Source: Phycisphaerales bacterium (GTDB lineage Bacteria > Planctomycetota > Phycisphaerae > Tepidisphaerales > Tepidisphaeraceae). Taken from it: a stretch of DNA of 7,611 nucleotides. The stretch is taken from positions 22,883 through 30,493 of the forward strand of contig PMAK01000116.1 of NCBI GenBank assembly GCA_003153655.1. The letters are read 5' to 3'. The notes below the pieces were generated by a model. The model was not told the DNA's origin and made no database searches. It saw nothing but the letters and a program-made list of their open reading frames with translations. The position numbers and the translations under genes are program-made. The first letter of the stretch is position 1. The number at the start of each line of letters is the position of its first letter. Positions 1-6,082 of this stretch are shown in pieces.

Positions 1-1865
1 CGCATTCGGCTGAGCCCCCAAATGGACCAAACGACTCGTCCCTGGAGGGGGATGTCCCTTTCGGGTCTCGGAGCATCCTTGGTTTAATCAAATTGGATGA
101 TGCGGTCTACGAGCCGGCCATACTAAAGGCTCTAAGCCAAAAGGAGAGTTACGGATCGCTTATGGGGCGTGGCAATCTACTGCTCCTCGCAGATCGGCCG
201 GTGGAAGCAAAGCAATGTTTCATCTCGGCTTGCCGATTTTCCGGCACTGAAACGGGCAAACTGCGCAACGCGTTGGAGGGAGTCGCTCGGGCCATTCGAG
301 CCCAATCAGGTTGCATCGCGGATGCCAACGCTTTCGTTCTCGCGATCCAGCAGGGTGATGTCTCCGCATTACCCCAATCCGTAATCGCACTTGGTATAGA
401 CCAACTACAGCCGGCTGCAGAAAAAATTGCGCTTGCTGCCCTTCCCTCGGCCGTGAGGCCGCCACCTTTGGAGTCGCAACGGTTGGAGATGGAGAATGTT
501 GCGACTTCAGGCGATCAAAGCGTTCAGATTTCCAGCGGCTTTGAGAGCGGAACGCCCTTCGACATAAAGCGGGATTCTTCCATGCATTTTGAATTAACTA
601 TGACCGAGCCCCAATTGCGGGATTGGTTTCTGTTCCAAGCGCGAGGGGTGAAAGGAAAGACAATCAGATTCGACATAATCGACCCAAGAACACGATTGGA
701 CAAATGGTGGTCGCTCAACCCCGTTTTTGCTTATGGCGGCGATATTACTAGCCCGGAACTCTATAATTCTGGAACCAATGATCATGCCCCTGCAACATCC
801 GCATGGAATGGCTCGTCACTTCCATCGGACAGGAATCAGAAGTGGCATTGGATTTCCCAGGCATGGATGTCGGGCGCGAACACGTTTAGTTTTGTCCAGA
901 GCTTCGGCGCGGACAGCGCTTACATAGCAATGCGCCCGCCCCATCCACCGACTTACAGCGAACGATATATCAGAGGGTTAGTGGGCAATTCGCTGGCGAA
1001 GGTGATTGAGGTTGGCCGCTCTTATGAGGATAAGCCTCTCTTGCTTGTGAAAATACCTTCCGGAGGCGACCAGGCGGACCGTTCGAGGCCGTGCATTCTT
1101 TTGTATGCGGGTGAGCATGCGGATGAGCAGGACGCGATGTGGGTGGCCCAAGGTGTCATTGAGTATCTGCTGAGCAACGACGTGGACGCCGCACGCCTCC
1201 GCAGCCGATTTATTTTCCTTATTATTCCGGTGCTTGATCCGGATGCATCGGCGCGCGGAACGCATGAGGGCATGATTGCGAGCTTTCTAATGGGACGCCG
1301 AACGCCAGAATCCGATGCCTACGCGAATTGGTTCCAATCGTGGATAGAAGCTGGAAATCGCCTTGATTTGGTTTTTGACCTCCACAATGTTCAGGCAAGT
1401 GAAAGCCCCGACGTGGAATGTGCCCTGATTGAGGGCTTGGGTGTCAGGGGGGCTGCTTCCACAACACTCCATGCTTGGTTGGTCAAGAGCCTGGAGAAAT
1501 CGCGATTCAGTGTTCTGGCTCGTCCTGTAATGCGTGGCTGGTCGCCAGATCGGCTCGGAGGATGGCTTAGCCGATATTACGGAGCGCTTACGCTGGCTTA
1601 TGAGGTCAATAGTCAAAGCGTCGCTCATCATTTGAGCCTTACGCAACTTAAGAGCCTTGGCCCGATATTTGTGACTACAGCGGCCAAATTTCTCTCCGGG
1701 CGTGACGCGAGTGATCTGCTTGCGAATATTGATGCCCGCCGTCAACAGAGGCTTAGCCAGTGGGCAAAGTTTGGCAGTCAACCGAACGGCGAAGACGCAA
1801 TTGAGTCGGAGGCAAGGAGATCAGGCAATGAAGGCGCAAATAGCGACAATCTGATTGAGAATTGA
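1..1865 (+). CDS. M14-family zinc carboxypeptidase, CCP-like, 5'-partial
   Basis: This is a metallocarboxypeptidase of family M14, closest in layout to the cytosolic carboxypeptidase (CCP) group. The frame is open to the window edge (first full codon at base 3), so the gene starts upstream; the TTG at 93 is only the first possible start codon in view. Numbering residues from that TTG, residues 20-90 are helical and TPR-like. Residues 166-285 match the beta-sandwich domain that precedes the catalytic domain in CCPs (WFLFQARGVKGKTIRFDI near 178-195). Residues 290-540 are the catalytic domain. The zinc ligands are visible as HADE (H342, E345) and DLHN (H431); the general base is E504 in AYEVN; R388 lies in a DPDASARG segment that replaces the usual NPDG motif. 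The family removes C-terminal residues from proteins or peptides. The substrate is unknown. No signal peptide can be judged because the N-terminus is missing. The gene ends 54 bases before the next one. Confidence 0.85.
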   Translation, partial: HSAEPPNGPNDSSLEGDVPFGSRSILGLIKLDDAVYEPAILKALSQKESYGSLMGRGNLLLLADRPVEAKQCFISACRFSGTETGKLRNALEGVARAIRAQSGCIADANAFVLAIQQGDVSALPQSVIALGIDQLQPAAEKIALAALPSAVRPPPLESQRLEMENVATSGDQSVQISSGFESGTPFDIKRDSSMHFELTMTEPQLRDWFLFQARGVKGKTIRFDIIDPRTRLDKWWSLNPVFAYGGDITSPELYNSGTNDHAPATSAWNGSSLPSDRNQKWHWISQAWMSGANTFSFVQSFGADSAYIAMRPPHPPTYSERYIRGLVGNSLAKVIEVGRSYEDKPLLLVKIPSGGDQADRSRPCILLYAGEHADEQDAMWVAQGVIEYLLSNDVDAARLRSRFIFLIIPVLDPDASARGTHEGMIASFLMGRRTPESDAYANWFQSWIEAGNRLDLVFDLHNVQASESPDVECALIEGLGVRGAASTTLHAWLVKSLEKSRFSVLARPVMRGWSPDRLGGWLSRYYGALTLAYEVNSQSVAHHLSLTQLKSLGPIFVTTAAKFLSGRDASDLLANIDARRQQRLSQWAKFGSQPNGEDAIESEARRSGNEGANSDNLIEN

Positions 1866-1882
1866 AATCAAAAAGTTATGGT
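1855..1882 (+). promoter_or_regulatory. Possible sigma-70-like promoter before the cysteine-rich gene
   Basis: TTGAGA at 1855-1860 and TATGGT at 1877-1882 are separated by 16 bases. They match the -35 and -10 consensus at 5 of 6 and 4 of 6 positions. Transcription would start near 1889, about 30 bases before the ATG at 1920. The -35 lies across the end of the carboxypeptidase gene, so it would give the downstream cluster its own promoter. Chance matches of this quality are common, and the sigma-factor consensus of this organism is unknown. Confidence 0.22.
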
Positions 1883-1908
1883 GAGTAACGATACTGTCGC
1901 AACTTCTT

Positions 1909-1914
1909 AAGGAG
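1909..1914 (+). promoter_or_regulatory. Strong ribosome binding site, AAGGAG
   Basis: AAGGAG sits 5 bases before the ATG at 1920. It is the best Shine-Dalgarno match in the window and fixes the start of the cysteine-rich secreted protein. It suggests that this protein is made in larger amounts than the products downstream, whose sites are weaker. Confidence 0.75.
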
Positions 1915-1919
1915 TTCTT

Positions 1920-2429
1920 ATGAAAACGGGAATGTCGGAACGATTTCTTTTAGGGCTTTTGTTAGCCGCTATCACGTGCTGGACCTCCTGTTCGTTCGCG
2001 GGGGTGCGGCGGCTTAGCGATGTCGAGGCCGCCAAAATCCATGCTGGTTATTGCTCAAATAATATGACGTGTTACGACAGCAACAGTCCCTGTATGCCGG
2101 CGCATAGCTCTCAGATTAATTCTCCGCCTTGTGCCCTGGTAGGTGGAACTAGCAACCAATACAAGTATGATTGCTCAAGCCCCTCCAGCTTATGCGGAAC
2201 ATCCTCGAACGACACACCCGGCCCAGACAATATGGTATGTACCGGAACAGCAGGTCCCGGCTGTAGCTCTATCCCCGGGCAGGCTTGTGTGATACTTACG
2301 CAGTATCACTGCGTGAGCGAACATGAATACTCCTATCTTGGTGGTTTCAGTTATAATGAATGTTTTTGTACAAAGGACACTGCTGCAACACCTTACGGCA
2401 CTCAGAGCCTGTGCTCCAACGATAATTAG
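1920..2429 (+). CDS. Small secreted cysteine-rich protein with a double-glycine-like leader motif
   Basis: I do not recognise a named family for this 169-residue protein. Residues 1-27 form a Sec signal peptide: a basic N-region, a hydrophobic core at 9-20, and likely cleavage after SFA near 27. Next comes RLSDVEAAKIHAG (31-43), which fits the double-glycine leader consensus LSxxELxxIxGG: L32 (-12), S33 (-11), E36 (-8), I40 (-4), A42 (-2), G43 (-1). The remaining 126 residues hold 13 cysteines (45, 51, 58, 71, 85, 92, 107, 115, 123, 131, 148, 150, 165) and many Ser, Gly, Pro and Asn. This composition is typical of a small disulfide-stabilised extracellular protein. An odd number of cysteines leaves at least one free or paired with another molecule. 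The start is fixed by the AAGGAG site. The gene leads a cluster with a C39-like peptidase and a MauE/thioredoxin-like protein, so it is the likely substrate of both. Structural protein, toxin or signal are all possible; nothing in the sequence decides. Confidence 0.8.
   Translation: MKTGMSERFLLGLLLAAITCWTSCSFAGVRRLSDVEAAKIHAGYCSNNMTCYDSNSPCMPAHSSQINSPPCALVGGTSNQYKYDCSSPSSLCGTSSNDTPGPDNMVCTGTAGPGCSSIPGQACVILTQYHCVSEHEYSYLGGFSYNECFCTKDTAATPYGTQSLCSNDN
2289..2317 (+). other. Overlapping alternative hairpins inside the cysteine-rich gene
   Basis: Bases 2295-2304 pair with 2308-2317 to give a 10-bp stem with one G-U pair around a 3-base loop (ATC). A second inverted repeat, GTGATAC at 2289-2295 and GTATCAC at 2303-2309, uses some of the same bases, so the two cannot form together. 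There is no T-run, so this is not a standard terminator. It could affect transcript stability or the ratio of the first gene to the rest, or it could be chance within coding sequence. Confidence 0.35.
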
Positions 2430-2443
2430 GCGGGATATTGTAA

Positions 2444-3661
2444 GTGCATTTACATAACTCTCTCGGAATTCGCGTGTGCGGCCTCCTGATAGCTCTCTGG
2501 CTGACGGGAGCGGTTGCGTCATACGGCCAGAATCCTCCAACTCCGGACGCTCGGGAGGTGGTGCGAAATGTTTCCAATGCGGAGCGACAACTGGTGAATA
2601 TTGAGGTTCAAGAATTCGATTTGATAACACAGACCCGTCCCAAGAACACGGACAAATGGGAGCCATATAAAATAATGATGTCCGGTAGCGCCTGGTATAA
2701 TGGGCTCCGCTACAGCAAGGTCAGGATTCATATTTCGCAGCGAATATTGCCATGGGTTCAGGGGGCAAGTCCGTGGTATGAGGAGCGCAATCGAGAGATC
2801 GCCTTCGATGGACAATTTGGAAGAGTAATTAATGGTCGCAGCGGACCGGCGGGGCGCGTTGCCGACATACGAACCGCAATGTTGCTTCCACGATGGCCGA
2901 CTGATTTTGACAGTCGATTAACCCAGCTTGCCGCGGGTGTCGGCTTCTCGCTTGGCTTTTACGAACCCGATCCTGCGTCTGCTGACACCCTTTCCAAATA
3001 TCTCACTGATGCTCTGGCTCACGTAAACACCTGGACCATCGCTTGGGATAGCTTATACGGCGATCGGGTTTTGAGAGTAGAAGTGTTCAACGATCCAGTG
3101 GCTTACACCGCATACTGGTTCGATGTGGACCATGGCTATGCACTGCGCCGGGCGGAACGGCGACAACACCACTATCCTGGTCAACAAGTATGGGATATGG
3201 TGGAGTTAACTCAAATTTCCAAACTGGTCGAAGCTGCTCCTGGCATTTGGTTCCCCATCCAAGCAAGTCGGCAAGAGCTGGACCCTAAGCAACCTGGAAA
3301 TGAAATTCTTTATAGCTACCATGCCGCTAAGATCATCGCTAATAATCCCTCTTTTGATGAGAGTGTTTTCGCGCCGCCATTTCCCCCGAAAGTTCGTGTC
3401 TTTGACATGGTTCACGGTGGCTCATTTGTGACGGCCAACGCCAGTGCGACAGCAGGCGAAATGGACAAGGCTATCGCTGACATAAAAACTTCATTGCAAA
3501 ATGTGGGTGGCAGCGCACCGCCGATCGTCGCCGAGAGCGACTCGGACGCTCATCGAGGCGTTGCCGGGCATGTCGATCCCACGTTTGCGCTAATTGCGGG
3601 AGCCTTGATATGCATAGCTATCTCCATCGTGGTGTATCGACATCAACTGCGACGAAAGTAG
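2444..3661 (+). CDS. Secreted protein with C-terminal membrane anchor, possible LolA-like fold
   Basis: This 405-residue protein has a signal peptide (hydrophobic core about residues 11-24, likely cleavage near AVA at 23-25). A long region, about 30-325, is rich in predicted beta strands. A low-complexity Ala/Ser/Asp linker follows at 330-375, then a single C-terminal transmembrane helix (about 380-397) and the basic tail RHQLRRK. The central region, ending in a stretch that looks like a C-terminal beta strand near 308-322, resembles secreted planctomycete proteins with a LolA-like open beta-barrel. That is a weak, fold-level impression. Apart from one cysteine in the signal peptide and one in the anchor it has none, unlike the gene before it, so it is not itself a disulfide substrate. 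The GTG start at 2444 lies 14 bases after the preceding stop with only a weak Shine-Dalgarno, which suggests coupled translation. The basic tail implies the bulk faces the periplasm. It could bind or chaperone the cysteine-rich product; function unknown. Confidence 0.72.
   Translation: MHLHNSLGIRVCGLLIALWLTGAVASYGQNPPTPDAREVVRNVSNAERQLVNIEVQEFDLITQTRPKNTDKWEPYKIMMSGSAWYNGLRYSKVRIHISQRILPWVQGASPWYEERNREIAFDGQFGRVINGRSGPAGRVADIRTAMLLPRWPTDFDSRLTQLAAGVGFSLGFYEPDPASADTLSKYLTDALAHVNTWTIAWDSLYGDRVLRVEVFNDPVAYTAYWFDVDHGYALRRAERRQHHYPGQQVWDMVELTQISKLVEAAPGIWFPIQASRQELDPKQPGNEILYSYHAAKIIANNPSFDESVFAPPFPPKVRVFDMVHGGSFVTANASATAGEMDKAIADIKTSLQNVGGSAPPIVAESDSDAHRGVAGHVDPTFALIAGALICIAISIVVYRHQLRRK
3598..3602 (+). 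promoter_or_regulatory. Ribosome binding site for the C39-like gene, inside the previous gene
   Basis: GGGAG lies 7 bases before the ATG at 3610, within the last codons of the upstream gene. It supports the start that produces a 52-base overlap. No alternative ATG, GTG or TTG would keep the signal peptide of the C39-like protein intact. Confidence 0.6.
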
Positions 3662-5034
3662 TAATACTTGCACTTTCGTTCTTGGCGGCACAGGTCTCGA
3701 CGGCACCTGCCGCCATTGTTCCAAGTGACAGCGCTATACTTGGCGATGATGTCGTTGTTTCGAACTGCGGCGTCAATGCCACATATTTTGCACTGCATTG
3801 GTTTGGTCTGACCACATCTATTCGCAACGTTGCTGATGATCTCAATGCCGGCGAGAAATTCGAACGAGATTGTTCTTTTAAGAACATCATGGACGTTTGC
3901 GGACGCAGCAAGCTTGACGTTGCAGCATTCAAAGCGGACTCGGTTGACGACATCGTGCGTTTTTTTAAGCAAGGAGACATTGCGATCGTTCGACTGTCGC
4001 GCATTGTGGGCACTACGGATATTGGCCATTACATTGTCATGGTTCCAAATCCTATCGGCGATATTTACCTGGTCGATCCTCCGAATCAGCCCCTTTTCAT
4101 GCTAAATGCCGATATTTCCAAGAGCGCGATCCTCGCGGCTGCAACTGGTGGGTTTCTGGTGATTTCCAAACCGTTGGCGGCGAGTCGCTCGGGACCTGCC
4201 CTAAGTCTTCAATCTGACGAAATCGATTTGGGCCGGATGCCGATGGGTGCTGGAGACGTGGTTGCGAGCGTGAATTATCGAAACATCGGCACTGACGTTC
4301 TCCGGATAACTAATGCTAAAAAGTCATGTGATTGTATAAAGAGTATAACCGGCGATATGGAACTCCAGCCAGGTCATTCTGGCACAATCCAGGTCGTGTT
4401 CGATAGGACAAAATTACCCGCAGGCGCCAACGAGAAGTCGTTATTGCTACAAACCAATGACTCATTGAATTCCGCAGTTAAATTGGTTATCAGATTTGAG
4501 ATTCCGACCACCCCGCTTCCGGAAGAAGCCAACGCAATTCCGAGCGGGCTGAACTATGGGCGGGCGACATCTCGTTATATCGCCGGCGTCACGTTTACTA
4601 TTGAGATTAGAGTACCTGTTAAAAACAGTAATATACTTCCCGTGATCAATGCTCATGCGAGCTCACCATCGCTCAAGCTGGAGGAGATTAAACTGAATAC
4701 CACAGACGAACCCCAGCAGTGGTTGGGATCGACTGGCCAGCCGACACTTATTCGAATAAGGCAATATGAGGTGCGGTGGAATGCTCCACCCCGTGTGGGC
4801 GATATCAGTGAGAAACTTACATTTGACATAGTAGGTGATGGGGTGGACAAGAAGAGTTTGGAAGTGCCGATACGCGGCGAGGTCTATCGAATTGGGAAAG
4901 GGTCAGTACGGCAGGGGCCGCAACACCTTTCTAGTGGAATCAGTGCTGGCCGCACTGTTGTTTTTAGCCGCGGGTCTCAAGGCAAGTCAGCTTTTTGGTC
5001 GTTCCACATTTTGGATCGTCGGACCGATCCATAA
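3610..5034 (+). CDS. Secreted C39-like cysteine peptidase fused to DUF1573 domain
   Basis: This 474-residue protein combines a C39-like peptidase with immunoglobulin-like domains. Residues 1-35 form a signal peptide (core VVILALSFLAA, likely cleavage near APA). Residues 45-185 match the C39 papain-like fold. The catalytic triad is visible as NCG (C53), GHYIVM (H140) and LVDP (D156). The Gln that normally lies six residues before the Cys and forms the oxyanion hole appears to be Asp (D47). Residues 198-297 are a DUF1573 domain, with YRNIGTDVLRITN, the cysteine pair KSCDC (C240, C242), and a PG-x-SG turn near 254-258. Residues 310-426 look like a second beta-sandwich. The last 45 or so residues lie over the next gene in another frame and show no recognisable fold. 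Known C39 domains cut double-glycine leaders from the cytosolic side of ABC exporters; this one has no transporter and should act outside the inner membrane. The upstream cysteine-rich protein, with its LSxxE-I-x-AG motif, is the obvious candidate substrate. Confidence 0.82.
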   Translation: MHSYLHRGVSTSTATKVVILALSFLAAQVSTAPAAIVPSDSAILGDDVVVSNCGVNATYFALHWFGLTTSIRNVADDLNAGEKFERDCSFKNIMDVCGRSKLDVAAFKADSVDDIVRFFKQGDIAIVRLSRIVGTTDIGHYIVMVPNPIGDIYLVDPPNQPLFMLNADISKSAILAAATGGFLVISKPLAASRSGPALSLQSDEIDLGRMPMGAGDVVASVNYRNIGTDVLRITNAKKSCDCIKSITGDMELQPGHSGTIQVVFDRTKLPAGANEKSLLLQTNDSLNSAVKLVIRFEIPTTPLPEEANAIPSGLNYGRATSRYIAGVTFTIEIRVPVKNSNILPVINAHASSPSLKLEEIKLNTTDEPQQWLGSTGQPTLIRIRQYEVRWNAPPRVGDISEKLTFDIVGDGVDKKSLEVPIRGEVYRIGKGSVRQGPQHLSSGISAGRTVVFSRGSQGKSAFWSFHILDRRTDP

Positions 5035-5839
5035 CAGGCCCGTTCTGACGGGGCTGATACAACTCGAACTATTACTTGCCCTGTGGCTCCTGATCGGCGG
5101 ATTCCCTCGCTCACGCTTTGTCATATCCACGAGTTGCTTCGCACTGTTCGCGTGTGTCGCGTTCCATGAGGCAGCGCAAGCGATTCCGAGTTGTGGTTGC
5201 TTCGGAAATGTGAAGATTCGGCCGGCGATAATCGGGAGCGTTGATTTGGTGGCCGTGGCGGCTCTCTGCGTTACTCGTCCCCGATGGAATTCGATCATCG
5301 AGCATGCACCCTCGCGATGGCGTCAGCTTCTAGGTTTGTTGTTGGTGACGTTGTTGTCCGCCGGACTTTGGTCTGCATACGCCGTGCGATTTCACCGGCA
5401 TGACGTGACTCTCACGGCCAATGACACGCCCGGCTCGCTGGCCGTGTTGGAGCCGGGCGATTGGATGAATAAGCCGTTTCCGCTGCTGGACGAGATCGAT
5501 AATTCAAATCAGCTGCGCTCGGGGCGATGGCTGCTGATCTTCTATCACTTTGACTGCGACAGTTGCTTGAAGGCGATCCCTCAATATCAAGCGTTCGCTG
5601 TCTCCGAGTTCGCCGGGAAAGCCGGGATAAGGGTGGCGTTTATCGCGATGCCATCGGCGTCGGTCGGCGGTGATCCGGTGAGCGTCTCCTCGAATTACCA
5701 GCGCCTGGCCCTCCGACCGTATCATGATTGGTTCGCGACCACGCCCGTCGCGGTGGCCTTGGAAAACGGCCGGGTCATCGAAGCGAAAGAAGGGGAGGAC
5801 GCCATCGCTCCACCGGACATTTCCGCTTGGCGGCGCTGA
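4892..5839 (+). CDS. MauE/DoxX-like redox membrane protein fused to thioredoxin-like domain
   Basis: This protein joins a MauE-type membrane domain to a thioredoxin-like domain. Residues are numbered from GTG 4835, the furthest upstream start. Transmembrane helices are at about 34-54, 70-89, 97-112, 130-146 and 164-182. CGCFG (C120, C122), typical of MauE-like proteins, lies in the loop between helices three and four. Residues 205-334 are thioredoxin-like, with the active-site motif CDSC (C241, C244) after a hydrophobic strand and a probable cis-proline at TTP (P304). The positive-inside rule puts both cysteine motifs in the periplasm, so electrons could pass between them. MauE is needed for disulfide formation in methylamine dehydrogenase. 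Here the cysteine-rich protein is a likely client. The start is uncertain: TTG 4892 has GAGG 9 bases upstream and gives a short basic N-terminus; GTG 4835 and GTG 4934 are alternatives. All overlap the C39-like gene. The gene ends the cluster. Confidence 0.8.
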   Translation: MGKGQYGRGRNTFLVESVLAALLFLAAGLKASQLFGRSTFWIVGPIHNRPVLTGLIQLELLLALWLLIGGFPRSRFVISTSCFALFACVAFHEAAQAIPSCGCFGNVKIRPAIIGSVDLVAVAALCVTRPRWNSIIEHAPSRWRQLLGLLLVTLLSAGLWSAYAVRFHRHDVTLTANDTPGSLAVLEPGDWMNKPFPLLDEIDNSNQLRSGRWLLIFYHFDCDSCLKAIPQYQAFAVSEFAGKAGIRVAFIAMPSASVGGDPVSVSSNYQRLALRPYHDWFATTPVAVALENGRVIEAKEGEDAIAPPDISAWRR

Positions 5840-6082
5840 ATCGCTAACTGGTATTCTGTCAGCCTTGAATTGAGGGATGCGGATCGCAGGGGGAAATCCG
5901 GCGACCTGTGGTCGCCCGCTAACTATTGTCTCTCAAATGATTCCTGACGGACCACTGGTTCACTTTTTGACCGAATATTTCCCGCACGATTGCCGGTGGA
6001 GTCGCCATAGGCAAAGCCCTCATGGCCATTCGCCCGGTTTCCCGCTATGATCCGCTGCTTCCACAAGGAATGTTTGGAAATT
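5840..6082 (+). other. Intergenic gap between the secretion cluster and the hopanoid genes
   Basis: This is the only sizeable non-coding stretch in the window. Apart from the hairpin at 5900-5916 I see no clear promoter, repeat, tRNA or small gene. TTGACC at 5967-5972 resembles a -35 box, but nothing like a -10 box follows at 16-18 bases. It separates two unrelated functional groups and probably contains the end of one transcript and the start of the next. Its right part becomes coding if the aminotransferase starts at 6047. Confidence 0.5.
5900..5916 (+). terminator. GC-rich hairpin after the cluster, possible weak terminator
   Basis: GGCGACC at 5900-5906 and GGTCGCC at 5910-5916 form a perfect 7-bp stem with a TGT loop, 60 bases after the MauE-like gene's stop. 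The following bases (CGCTAACTATTG) contain no run of T, so intrinsic termination would be inefficient. Its position at the end of the cluster is the main reason for suggesting a terminator or a 3'-end stabiliser. Confidence 0.35.

Noticed and set aside
93..95. TTG as the start codon of the M14 carboxypeptidase
   Set aside because: The same frame is open without a stop back to base 3, no Shine-Dalgarno sequence precedes the TTG, and the upstream translation reads as ordinary protein. The start is almost certainly outside the window.
1287..1781. Minus-strand open frame of 164 codons
   Set aside because: It is antisense to the catalytic domain of the carboxypeptidase, including the H431 and E504 codons, and shows no protein-like features.
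2431..2473. Lipoprotein signal for the anchored protein, because of the cysteine at residue 12
   Set aside because: The cysteine lies at the beginning of the hydrophobic core, not at its end, and is not preceded by a lipobox.
2190..2666. Minus-strand open frame of 158 codons across two genes
   Set aside because: It spans the end of the cysteine-rich gene and the signal peptide of the next one, both of which have clear protein features on the + strand.
5967..5995. Promoter before the aminotransferase, from a TTGACC match
   Set aside because: No acceptable -10 sequence lies 16-18 bases downstream (the bases there read ATTGCCGG).
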